Source of the DNA: Pirellula sp. SH-Sr6A
Lineage (GTDB): Bacteria > Planctomycetota > Planctomycetia > Pirellulales > Pirellulaceae
Length of the DNA: 64,000 nucleotides
Reading direction: 5' to 3'
Assembly: GCF_001610875.1 (NCBI RefSeq)
Contig: NZ_CP011272.1
Coordinates: forward strand, 1,469,988 to 1,533,987
Position numbers and translations under genes: made by a program. The notes under the pieces are model-generated. The model saw only the letters and a program-made list of their open reading frames with translations. It had not been told where the DNA came from and did no database searches. Of the stretch, positions 36,071 to 44,313 are shown piece after piece. The first letter of the stretch is position 1; every line of letters begins with the position of its first letter.

Positions 36071-36433
36071 ATGTGCAAGTCCTCCGAGCCCGCCGGATAT
36101 ATTGGCCACTACCTGGCCCTGATTATGCGGCAGGGCTCGGACTTTGTATTGAGAATCATCCTCACGGAAGAGGACGGTGAGACACCTTTTGATGCGACCG
36201 GTTTTACCGCTCGGGCGCATATGTCGAATGGTAAGACTCGAACTGCGATCGCCGCCAATTTTGAACCGGGCGGTGTCTTAGTTCTTTCCAAGCCGGCGAG
36301 TGAAACAACATTGTTGAAGGCGGGATCTCTGAGCGACTCACTCGGCTCGTATGAATGGGATTGCGAATTCCTGCATGGGCAAGAAGTCGTTCCAGCGTTC
36401 TACGGACCGGTTACCGTTGTGAAGGATATCTGA
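36071..36433 (+). CDS. Baseplate/fibre-adjacent beta-domain protein, 120 aa
   Basis: The core begins MRQGSDFVLRIILTEEDGE (residue 19 on) and continues with PFDATGFTARAHMS, the pattern of small phage proteins that open or precede tail-fibre operons with an Ig-like or BppU-N-like fold. ATG 36071 has AGGT; ATG 36125 (residue 19) is possible and would give a more typical N-terminus. It lies 2 bp before the fibre start. Function inferred. Confidence 0.6.
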   Translation: MCKSSEPAGYIGHYLALIMRQGSDFVLRIILTEEDGETPFDATGFTARAHMSNGKTRTAIAANFEPGGVLVLSKPASETTLLKAGSLSDSLGSYEWDCEFLHGQEVVPAFYGPVTVVKDI

Positions 36434-36435
36434 CC

Positions 36436-38568
36436 GTGAGTTCGTTCAAGTTCGCTGTTCAATCTACTCCAACGTACAACGCGGTGGTCGTGCGTGGCCC
36501 CAAGGGCGACAAGGGAGACGAAGGTGCATCGGGCACAAGTGAAATTGGTGCGCAAACTGCCACGGACTTGACCGGTCTCCTGTACGGTAACGGTAGTACG
36601 GTTTCGTCGCTCTCTGCAGCGTCCGGTCGCGATTTTCTCGAGGTCCTGTCCCAGTCCGAAACGCAATCAGCGATCACGGCCGCTCTCGCTGCATACACTC
36701 CGACGGCGAACCTCGCACCCATCGCTACCTCGGGCAGCGCATCCGATCTCATCACCGGTACGCTCGCTAACGCTCGGCTCTCGCCCCAGGTTGTCCGCAG
36801 CGACTTCTCTTACTCGGATCCTGCGTGGATAAGTGCGATCGCAGCATCGAAGCTAACCGGGTTCGTCGATGATGCTCGTTTGTCTGGTAATGTCGCGTTA
36901 AAAAACGGGAGCAATGTATTTTCGGCGGGTAATACGTTCCAGGCCTCGCAGGTCTTTGACGCGTCAATCGTTGTCGGTGGGGTGACGGGTCCGAGGATCC
37001 GTGCAGTGAGTGGGGTTTTCCGGTTGAACAACAACGCGGATTCAGCGCGGGCTGGTCTCGAAATATCTGATCTTACGGCGACAGGCAACGCGTCGATCAC
37101 GGGTACATTGCAGATCGGCGGAGCGGGAGCCCATTTGCTCCGTTGGAACTCTGGCGCATCGTCATTAGAAGTACGAGACTCCTCGAATTCCTTCTACAGA
37201 AAAATGCGATTCGGAGAGCTCCAAGCGATCGCCGATCTCGGCGGTAGCTTTGCAACCCCCGCGAATGCACGCATCGGATTGCTGACCCAAATTGGGGGAT
37301 ACATTGCTGGGGCAATCTCTGGCAGGACCTATTCCAGTAATGCGATTCACGGGGATGTCATCATCTCGGCATCCGTGAACATGACCACGGGTCAAAACGA
37401 CTACTCGGGCTTAACCGATGACCTCGCGATTCGCGGCAACACGGGCAACGTGGAAATCAATCGAGGTCTCCTTGGGATTGGAATGGCGGGCCAATCAGCT
37501 CGCTCAGTCTCGATCCTTCCCGTAAACACAGGCGATCGAACCGGCGTGCGAGTCTATGACTATGGGGCATTCGCGAGTGCGGTTTCGCAAACGGGATTCG
37601 ATGTCGCGTACCTCGGAGGAACGCTGTCCGCCCCGGCGACTCCGGTATCAGGGCACTACCGAAACATTCTTAGCTTCAAGACTGGCGGGACCAACGGTTT
37701 GGTATCTGGGTCGCCGTCCTTTGCAATCCGCAGCACCATCGGAAGCGTGATTGGCTCGTCGCTTTGCGAAGTAAACACCTCGTTCATGGTGACTCCTACC
37801 ATCACGGGCGTGACAACTGCCGTCCAAACGATCTTTGGACAGTCAGGCCTAGTTGATTTCCCAATCGGGCAAATCCAACTCGGTACCAATGTTCGCCTTA
37901 AGAACAACGCAGGCTCGCTCCAAGCACGCAACAGCGGGGACTCCGCATTCGCGAATCTCGAAGCGGCCGTCATCACCTCGGCGTTCCAAACCCTTGCGGG
38001 CGATCCGAGCACGCTTGATATTGCTACTGGCTTAGGGCGTCTCGTTAAGAACACTCTCACAAACGAGATCGCCAAGTTCATCAACGATGCTGGCGTGATT
38101 CGAAGGATCACCACGAGCCCGCCCTGGTCGTCGATCCTCAGCAAACCAACAACGCTCGCGGGATACGGGATTACCGATGCTGTCGCTTCGAACGATGCGC
38201 GCATCACCAATGGAGCCATAACATTCCTGATCGATGGGGGAGGCTCTGTGATCGCAGTCGGTGAAAAGTCGCTCCTCTTCCGCGTGCCTTACAACTGCAC
38301 AATCACCGGCTGGGAGCTCGTCGCGAACGCATCCGGATCGATCGTAATAGACGTCTGGAAGGACTCGTACGCGAACTTCCCACCGACGAACGGGGATTCG
38401 ATCGTCGCGGCCGCAAAGCCCACGCTCGCCTCCCAGGTCAAGGCTCAATCGTCGACGCTGACCGGATGGACCACCGCATTGAACGCTGGGGACTACATCA
38501 AGCTCGAAGTCGAATCAGCATCGACCGTAAATGTCGCGGTACTCACTCTCACGGTGACGAGGACATAG
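36436..38568 (+). CDS. Tail fibre protein with collagen-like start, GTG start
   Basis: A 710-aa protein. I use GTG 36436, 2 bp after the previous stop, since the upstream ATG 36355 overlaps the previous gene by 79 bp. A short collagen-like run GPKGDKGDEGASG appears near residue 20. A long region of beta repeats follows with many NARLSPQ- or DARLSGN-like turns. The C-terminal 100 residues (ITGWELVANASGSIVIDVWK, then GDYIKLEV) form a domain common at the tips of phage fibres. It should be a trimeric fibre for host attachment. Confidence 0.75.
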   Translation: MSSFKFAVQSTPTYNAVVVRGPKGDKGDEGASGTSEIGAQTATDLTGLLYGNGSTVSSLSAASGRDFLEVLSQSETQSAITAALAAYTPTANLAPIATSGSASDLITGTLANARLSPQVVRSDFSYSDPAWISAIAASKLTGFVDDARLSGNVALKNGSNVFSAGNTFQASQVFDASIVVGGVTGPRIRAVSGVFRLNNNADSARAGLEISDLTATGNASITGTLQIGGAGAHLLRWNSGASSLEVRDSSNSFYRKMRFGELQAIADLGGSFATPANARIGLLTQIGGYIAGAISGRTYSSNAIHGDVIISASVNMTTGQNDYSGLTDDLAIRGNTGNVEINRGLLGIGMAGQSARSVSILPVNTGDRTGVRVYDYGAFASAVSQTGFDVAYLGGTLSAPATPVSGHYRNILSFKTGGTNGLVSGSPSFAIRSTIGSVIGSSLCEVNTSFMVTPTITGVTTAVQTIFGQSGLVDFPIGQIQLGTNVRLKNNAGSLQARNSGDSAFANLEAAVITSAFQTLAGDPSTLDIATGLGRLVKNTLTNEIAKFINDAGVIRRITTSPPWSSILSKPTTLAGYGITDAVASNDARITNGAITFLIDGGGSVIAVGEKSLLFRVPYNCTITGWELVANASGSIVIDVWKDSYANFPPTNGDSIVAAAKPTLASQVKAQSSTLTGWTTALNAGDYIKLEVESASTVNVAVLTLTVTRT

Positions 38569-38569
38569 C

Positions 38570-39721
38570 ATGGCAGTGGTGACTCGATGGTTTTCAACGA
38601 CATCGGCAGGGGCAGGCGATGGGACATCGTGGGCTGATCGTGCTCAATTGGTGAGTGGTGCTACGTGGTCGAGTGTAATCACCGGCTTTAATTTCTCTTT
38701 AGGTGATTCGCTTGAGTGCAGAATTGGGCCAGGAACTTATGCGTACACAGCAACGTTGACCAACGCTTCATTTACAACCCCCCCTACAAGATCTAACCGA
38801 ATATACATTATTGGATCAGATTCGTGGGGAATGCCGATTCAACCCAGCGGTTGGATTTCGCCAGTACCAATCTACCCGTCAACTAACTACCCGTTATTCA
38901 CGTCTAGCTCCGGAGTGGGGTTGTTCGGGGTAACCTGGCTGGAAGTAGCTTTCATCAAAGCAATAGTATCGTCTAACGGAAGCATCATCGGTGCCCCAGT
39001 AGTTATGTTTTGTGATTTAGAAAACACGGCTAGCCACGCGTCTGCAAGATGCTTCTCCATAACCCGTCTTGGTATGCACTTTGTAAATAACAAACTTAAA
39101 TGCTCTGGTTCAATCTACGACAGAATCATAGACATTCAGGATTCAGGGTACGCCAACATTATAAATTGCCGACTAGAAGGAAACGCGTCTGCTTCATCCG
39201 GCGGAAGGCATGGACTGACCGCCAATTCATGGCAACCGGCAAATAACTATAAAAACCTAACTATCGTGAACAATCCGGGTACAGCGATTCACATAAACGC
39301 AGGCAGTCCAAGTTGGTATGGAGAAGGTCTAACGAATTCCATTTTGAGCAACAACGGAAGAGGTTATTACGTTGATCCAAACGCAAGTATAGCTGGAAGT
39401 ATTCCAATTACTTTATCTGGGAACATGATAACTGGCAACGCGACTTATGGCGTTGAGCTAGGAACCAACAACGACGAAGTATGGCTCCTCAATAATCGAT
39501 TTCGCAACAACGGAACTGCTGACTACAACTCACTGCTAAACGTCCCATTCACTAGCAACTACACCGCAGCCGGGACCGATGCCGATGAGTTCGTCGATGC
39601 TCTCAATGGTGACTACCGAATCAAGCTAGGCTCCGCGTACTGGGGCAAAGGCATCGGTGCAGGCGACGAGCCCTCCAGCGGTTCTTTCATTCTTCCTTCT
39701 AACTCCGCATGGGTAGCGTAA
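38570..39721 (+). CDS. Right-handed beta-helix (pectate-lyase-like) tail protein
   Basis: A 383-aa protein with the short repeated turns of a parallel beta helix: KNLTIVNNPGTAIHINA, TNSILSNNGRGYYV, SGNMITGNATYGVELG, VWLLNNRFRNNGTADYN. The N-terminus RWFSTTSAGAGDGTSWAD is a start often seen in such proteins. The gene is more AT-rich and uses rarer codons (for example ATA and AGA) than its neighbours, a sign of recent transfer. It probably binds or cuts a surface glycan. Its stop overlaps the next ATG. Confidence 0.7.
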   Translation: MAVVTRWFSTTSAGAGDGTSWADRAQLVSGATWSSVITGFNFSLGDSLECRIGPGTYAYTATLTNASFTTPPTRSNRIYIIGSDSWGMPIQPSGWISPVPIYPSTNYPLFTSSSGVGLFGVTWLEVAFIKAIVSSNGSIIGAPVVMFCDLENTASHASARCFSITRLGMHFVNNKLKCSGSIYDRIIDIQDSGYANIINCRLEGNASASSGGRHGLTANSWQPANNYKNLTIVNNPGTAIHINAGSPSWYGEGLTNSILSNNGRGYYVDPNASIAGSIPITLSGNMITGNATYGVELGTNNDEVWLLNNRFRNNGTADYNSLLNVPFTSNYTAAGTDADEFVDALNGDYRIKLGSAYWGKGIGAGDEPSSGSFILPSNSAWVA

Positions 39722-40128
39722 TGTTTGCATCACCGACGATTCCTACGAATCCCGAGTCTTTGCTGATCGCGAAAGAGTTGCTCGATTCCAGCAATTCGAC
39801 ACTCGCTAACCTCGCCAAGTTCAGACGGGAGCAGTTCCAACGGTTCTGGTACCAATCGCGCCAACAGCTTCGGACGCGACAGGATGTTAACGAGATTCTC
39901 TCTCAAATGGACGCGGCATCGCCCGGTCAATCTGCTCGGTTTTTTGCAAGTGCGAAGGCACTAGTGGACCTCATCGAAGCCATTTCGGGCGAACCGATGG
40001 AGCCTGAAGAATGGATGCCTCCTTATGAATACACGATTGATCCGGAGACTTATTCACTCCGAATGACGATCCCGCCTGAACCCGAGTCCGAGCCTGAGCC
40101 CGAGCCTGAAGCTGAACCCAACGAGTAA
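39721..40128 (+). CDS. Hypothetical tail-region protein with a Pro-Glu tail
   Basis: A 135-aa protein beginning at ATG 39721, which overlaps the previous stop. The first 100 residues are helical (ANLAKFRREQFQRFWYQSRQ). The tail is a run of PEPESEPEPEPEAEP, a disordered spacer. No family recognised. It follows the fibre genes and may be a chaperone for them or a linker. Confidence 0.55.
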   Translation: MFASPTIPTNPESLLIAKELLDSSNSTLANLAKFRREQFQRFWYQSRQQLRTRQDVNEILSQMDAASPGQSARFFASAKALVDLIEAISGEPMEPEEWMPPYEYTIDPETYSLRMTIPPEPESEPEPEPEAEPNE

Positions 40129-40151
40129 ACGCTATACCTACCGAGGAAACC

Positions 40152-41075
40152 ATGTCAGAAGTTCGTTCCGCATTGCCTTACATTTCGCACCTTCGCGTGA
40201 CCAAGCGCCCCACGATCAAGTGGGAGCCTATCGGCTACGACGCTCAAAACGGTGAGGATCTTTACCGCCAGGGGGTCGATCTCCCCGGCATCGAGTGCGA
40301 AGTGACGCCCTACATGGGAAGCGTGAAGGGGCCAGCCGCAACGTATCGATTCCCCCTGAAGGCCTTCTTCGAGGCGAACTTGGCCAAGCTGCAAGCCAAG
40401 CCGCAGAAGAACGACCAGGACAACGCTGCGATTGCCAACTTGCAAGCTACGATCGCCAATCCGGAGACGATTTGGGCCGAGTCGATTCTGCTCGCCGGAG
40501 GCCTCCCAACGCTCACCGCATTGTGGCAAGACGTGTTTAGCGACGCGCTCGACGAGTTCACGGAGTGGAGCGAACCCGAAGTAGCGGCCGGTGGAATCCC
40601 ACTCTACGTGCGCGAGATGCAATGGGACGCTCGCATCCCCTACGAGTCTGCCAAGTCGATCACCCTTAAAGTGGGCCTGTTCGATACCGAACAGGAGGAA
40701 GGCGCTCCTGCGTTGTACACGCTCAGTTTCGAGGACGCCGCGACGCGGGCCCAACGCGAGGCCTACAACGCGCAGCTCGTTCAACGCATCACGCAGCTGA
40801 CGGCCGCGATCGCGGGACTTCCTGAAGGTCCAAGCGAGACGCGAACGCAAATGGAACAGGAGCTCGCTGGATACCAAGCCGAAAAGGCCCAACGCGACGC
40901 AGTCGAGAACGGACTCATGAGCGATCTACTATCCAACGCGTCCGTGCAGCAATCGCTCCCGACGTTGCTGGTGGCGATCCTCGGTGCATTGAAAGCCGTC
41001 TACTGGCCCGACCTCGACATGTCGCTCGTGCAGACCAGGTTGGCCGAGACGCTGGGGGAATTGGCAGTCGCGTAA
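40152..41075 (+). CDS. Hypothetical phage protein, 307 aa
   Basis: Last gene of the rightward head/fibre operon. It has a beta part (TIKWEPIGYDAQNGED), a Gln/Asn-rich helical stretch (NDQDNAAIANLQATIANPE) and a second helical section with QRITQLTAAIAGLPEG. No motif I know. It ends 43 bp before a strong terminator. Codon use is more GC-rich than in the preceding beta-helix gene. Confidence 0.6.
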   Translation: MSEVRSALPYISHLRVTKRPTIKWEPIGYDAQNGEDLYRQGVDLPGIECEVTPYMGSVKGPAATYRFPLKAFFEANLAKLQAKPQKNDQDNAAIANLQATIANPETIWAESILLAGGLPTLTALWQDVFSDALDEFTEWSEPEVAAGGIPLYVREMQWDARIPYESAKSITLKVGLFDTEQEEGAPALYTLSFEDAATRAQREAYNAQLVQRITQLTAAIAGLPEGPSETRTQMEQELAGYQAEKAQRDAVENGLMSDLLSNASVQQSLPTLLVAILGALKAVYWPDLDMSLVQTRLAETLGELAVA

Positions 41076-41092
41076 GTGCGGCTCGTTCATCC

Positions 41093-41527
41093 TCACTTGC
41101 ACCGATACCTTCTCCAAAATCGGCCGCAGCTCCACACGCTGCGGCCGATTCGTTTTGATACAGAATTGTGTGCACGATGCGACCACCAAAAGAACTCGAT
41201 TCGAGAATGAAACCTCGGTGGATCCAGTTCCTTAAATCCGGCCCAATGCCGTCGGCAGGCGCCGCACGGAATCGATATCGATTCCCACATCCGATACCAC
41301 GCTTCGATATCGGCCCATGTCTGCAGTCGAAACGCGACTCGATGAAGTGGCACCCACCCAACGTCAAAAACGTGATCCTGCAGGAGCGGAGCCGGAACCG
41401 CGATCGATGGTTGAGTGGGCGCGGAGTCCAATTGCGATGGGTACAAACTGGCGAATTCACTCGGAGTGATTTCCCCACGCAACAACCGCAGCACCGGGTT
41501 TACAACCGAGAAAACTGGATCGTCCAT
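41093..41527 (-). CDS. Erv/ALR-like sulfhydryl oxidase
   Basis: A 144-aa protein. The sequence IPCGACRRHW (CxxC at 88-91) followed by PPRFHSRIEFFWWSHRAHNS (His120-Asn121), then SVSKRIGR, then WSCGRFW (Cys134) matches the Erv1/ALR order: CxxC, then HN-x-VN-x-x-LGK, then Cys and a Trp. In the family this domain holds FAD and makes disulphides. The match is in motif order and spacing; I cannot run a profile search. The 3' end contains a terminator hairpin. It overlaps the end of the Cys-rich gene by 28 bp, and the two are co-expressed. Confidence 0.65.
   Translation of the reverse strand: MDDPVFSVVNPVLRLLRGEITPSEFASLYPSQLDSAPTQPSIAVPAPLLQDHVFDVGWVPLHRVAFRLQTWADIEAWYRMWESISIPCGACRRHWAGFKELDPPRFHSRIEFFWWSHRAHNSVSKRIGRSVWSCGRFWRRYRCK
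41118..41156 (+). terminator. Strong terminator between convergent late operons
   Basis: AATCGGCCGCAGC (41118-41130) pairs perfectly with GCTGCGGCCGATT (41138-41150) across a 7-base loop, followed by CGTTTT. On the other strand the stem is followed by TTTTGG, so it may work both ways. It ends the head/fibre operon (stop 41075) but lies inside the last codons of the opposing oxidase gene. Confidence 0.85.
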
Positions 41528-42702
41528 GTGCCGAGGTCCAATGGTGCAATGACTGGATCCGGAGAGCTACCGTCCATGGTTTCTTCTACAAATCGGTAGC
41601 TAGTTTGGCAATGTCGATACGCTCGATTGAAGCCGGATCCACCGGGCGGTGTAGGAGTAATCGGTGTGCAGTCGCTATAGGGCGATGCTCCTAATGTGTC
41701 TGTGAGGAAAGCAGGGCATGTGCTGGTAACGGTCGTGTCTGAAGAAGACCAACTGACAGGGGATGTAATCGTAGGAGCAGCATCGGACCCATAGCTCGGA
41801 ATGGAACACTTTGTCCCGCATGAGTCAGTGAATGCTGAGATCGGAAGAACATCGCTGGGGAGAAAATCGAAGTCTTTACAGAAGGACTTCGCGAATGCGT
41901 AAGTGGTACCAAAGCCGGGTGTGAGCGTGTCCTCGGAAATCCACGGCATCATACCGGCATTTGCATTCACTCCACTAAACCACGGGCCTATCCCAAAACA
42001 GGCAGTGCCGTATTCGGTTGGGTCACATGGCGTGGGAACATTGAAACTGGCCGATTCCCATCCCGTCAATCCGTTCACTGTCTCGAAGTGGCACCCTGTA
42101 TTGGGGCGACCATCGTTTGTCTTGTTGAGAATTCGAGTCTCGACGAAGTGGGTGCCGTAGATGGTGAATGCAATACGCACCTTGCAAATGCCACCTACGA
42201 TGATTGGGTGCACGGTAACGCGGTACTGATTTAGCGTGAAATGATAGAACCAGGCCAACGCCTTCGAAATGGTGATGAATGTCGTGTAGGTCCATTTATC
42301 GACGGGAGTGTAAGCACCTCCTGTAATTCGATCCTGCTGGGAAACGTTCCAAGTCTCCAAACGACGGTTGCGGTAATGCTTCCAGTAGCCCCATTGGTAA
42401 TAGGGTCCATACCCAGCCAAAGCTGGGAGACTGAATTGTGCAGCTCCGCAACATGTCTTGGTATTCCCCATGGTCCCGGACACGGTCCACTGCGATCGCA
42501 AGGAGTTGGTGATCGCAATCGAAACTTGCCCCCATCGGGGTACTCGGCACTTTCCAGCATGGCCACCGCATGGAACGCATCCGCCGGTACCGACGAGCTC
42601 CGCGTCGCACCACAAACATTGATGGGGAACTTCCAACGGAGCATAGCTACCTGGTGGAGTTTCCCCGATCGGTCCCCCGATTGGTTCTAATGTTTCAGTC
42701 AT
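41500..42702 (-). CDS. Cys-rich phage structural protein, 400 aa
   Basis: Seventeen Cys residues in 400, many paired as CLWC, GGCVPCGG, CC, SCGTKC. The rest is beta-rich with Trp, Tyr, Gly and Thr (GYGPYYQWGYWKHYR), no transmembrane segment and no signal peptide. It looks like an extracellular or virion beta protein that needs disulphides. It lies at the end of the tail operon, before the thiol-oxidase gene. The tail role is inferred. No family recognised. Confidence 0.65.
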   Translation of the reverse strand: MTETLEPIGGPIGETPPGSYAPLEVPHQCLWCDAELVGTGGCVPCGGHAGKCRVPRWGQVSIAITNSLRSQWTVSGTMGNTKTCCGAAQFSLPALAGYGPYYQWGYWKHYRNRRLETWNVSQQDRITGGAYTPVDKWTYTTFITISKALAWFYHFTLNQYRVTVHPIIVGGICKVRIAFTIYGTHFVETRILNKTNDGRPNTGCHFETVNGLTGWESASFNVPTPCDPTEYGTACFGIGPWFSGVNANAGMMPWISEDTLTPGFGTTYAFAKSFCKDFDFLPSDVLPISAFTDSCGTKCSIPSYGSDAAPTITSPVSWSSSDTTVTSTCPAFLTDTLGASPYSDCTPITPTPPGGSGFNRAYRHCQTSYRFVEETMDGSSPDPVIAPLDLGTWTIQFSRL

Positions 42703-42718
42703 CCTTTTCCTTTCCGCG

Positions 42719-43453
42719 TTACTCGATGCACCATGGAACCGTGATGACGAATCGATTACCCAACCACATTGCGATTCCTTGGTCTCCGATCAGCTGCAGT
42801 GCGGCGCATCCGTATGAATCGACAACGAACGCATTGGGCCCGAGCGACAGTTGTGCGTTTGTCGCGGCGGGTGGCACCTGGCGGTTCTGCGTCAGCGTGT
42901 AGGTTAGGAAGTTGCTGACACAGTTGAGATCGCACAAAGCGAATCCGTTTCCGAGATCCGCAATCTTCCGCGCGAACCCAAACCCGGAGCTCACGGCCGC
43001 AGAGTCTTGGTAGCTGGCCGTTTTAACTCGAGGGAGAACAAACCCGGCTCCTGAGTCACACTTAATCTCGACCGTTCCGGATACCGCAACGTCGCCAAAT
43101 GCGTTGGCCTCGATTGCATCTCCCACCACAACTCCAACGTTGAAGAGTGAGCTCGCTAGTTCGTTTGCTTCGGTGATATTGATGGGTAGGTAACATGGAT
43201 GCACATTCAACCATCCGTTGCGACTATTCCCCCATCCCGTTCCCTCGCCCGTATAAGTCCCCAGAATCACGGGACTACCTGGCTGCAAGGTGTAGGTGCA
43301 GTTGTTCTTGGCAACGACCGATACAAAACGGTGGGAAGTTCGACCGCTGATCGCCCGTGCACCCGCTTGTTCACCCTGGATCGCCAGAAGGCGATTGAAC
43401 GCCCTGGCGGAGACATCGTTGATCCTCGAACCCTTCTTAAGCCGAGATTGCAT
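42719..43453 (-). CDS. Tail-region protein, 244 aa
   Basis: I start at ATG 43453, one base after the upstream stop and behind GGGG, rather than ATG 43504 which would overlap by 50 bp. The first part is basic (MQSRLKKGSRINDVSARAFN). The second is a Gly-rich beta domain (VVVGDAIEANAFGDVAVSGT) like phage decoration or baseplate proteins. No firm family. Confidence 0.55.
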   Translation of the reverse strand: MQSRLKKGSRINDVSARAFNRLLAIQGEQAGARAISGRTSHRFVSVVAKNNCTYTLQPGSPVILGTYTGEGTGWGNSRNGWLNVHPCYLPINITEANELASSLFNVGVVVGDAIEANAFGDVAVSGTVEIKCDSGAGFVLPRVKTASYQDSAAVSSGFGFARKIADLGNGFALCDLNCVSNFLTYTLTQNRQVPPAATNAQLSLGPNAFVVDSYGCAALQLIGDQGIAMWLGNRFVITVPWCIE

Positions 43454-43454
43454 T

Positions 43455-44309
43455 TCAAAGCCCCAGTAAGGTCGGTGCGAACTCGTCGTAGACACGTTCG
43501 ACATATGCCCACTTCGGGCGTCTCACGCGGCTGCCGCTCACTACGTTGTGCTCGTACTTCACCCAGACGTAGTCATGCCCCTTTTTGGCAATGCCCGATA
43601 TGGCTCCGATCGCATAGGACGCGATGTTCTGCGATGCCGCGAAATGGTACTCCACCTCGTTGTCTTTGTAGGGAACGTACTCACCACTCGCCCCCAAGAA
43701 GAGCAGTTCACCAGCACCGAAAGTTTGCCAGGGAACCGAATTGGTTCTGCCGGTGTAGGCTGCCATGGCCTTCATATAGTCGATAAAGGACGTTGGGCCG
43801 AACAGCGTGCTGTTCTTGTTCCACCTCTTCCGAACGCTGAGTTTGAGTGCGGGAAGAATGATCTCCACGCCTTGTGCTTCGTTCTCGTCGTTGACGTCAA
43901 TGGAGCCCTGATGGTCCGGAGCTCCTGCAGGATAACGCTGGGTTGCCCGAGAGGTGAAAACCTTCACTGTCCCCCCCTGGGTATCAAACGACCACCGATA
44001 AATCGATTCGCTGATCTCGGCAGTCCGGTAATTCACATCGAAGATGAATCGCTTTGTGTCGTCATCTTCTCGCCATGAGATCTTGCCTCGATAAAGGGTC
44101 TGAACGTCGCTACTGGAACTCGGAGTCTGTACATAAAAGCCCGGTACATTGCTTCGCAAATGGTTCAAGCAATTCGGGAAGTACTGCTCGTCGTTCCTTT
44201 CGGCTGGAGTATTCGCCCAAACCTCCCACGAGAGATTCATTTCATCATCCGCACCACGGTCCGTCGCGCTACCCGTGGCACCGCAAAGCATTTTGATTCG
44301 AAACGCCAT
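43455..44309 (-). CDS. Tail protein, 284 aa
   Basis: Mixed alpha/beta protein between the tape measure (4 bp upstream) and the 244-aa gene. Sequence such as TEISESIYRWSFDTQGGTV-like strands and FASQNIASYAIGAISGIAK suggests a distal tail or baseplate hub part. Assignment is from the position right after the tape measure gene, where the distal tail protein normally lies. Confidence 0.6.
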   Translation of the reverse strand: MAFRIKMLCGATGSATDRGADDEMNLSWEVWANTPAERNDEQYFPNCLNHLRSNVPGFYVQTPSSSSDVQTLYRGKISWREDDDTKRFIFDVNYRTAEISESIYRWSFDTQGGTVKVFTSRATQRYPAGAPDHQGSIDVNDENEAQGVEIILPALKLSVRKRWNKNSTLFGPTSFIDYMKAMAAYTGRTNSVPWQTFGAGELLFLGASGEYVPYKDNEVEYHFAASQNIASYAIGAISGIAKKGHDYVWVKYEHNVVSGSRVRRPKWAYVERVYDEFAPTLLGL

Positions 44310-44313
44310 CGAT

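Noticed and set aside
35440-36078. 212-codon minus-strand frame
   Set aside because: It runs antisense across two well-spaced tail genes and has no recognisable content.
40155-40892. 245-codon minus-strand frame opposite the 307-aa gene
   Set aside because: Shadow of a GC-rich coding strand; the plus gene has tight operon spacing and better protein character.
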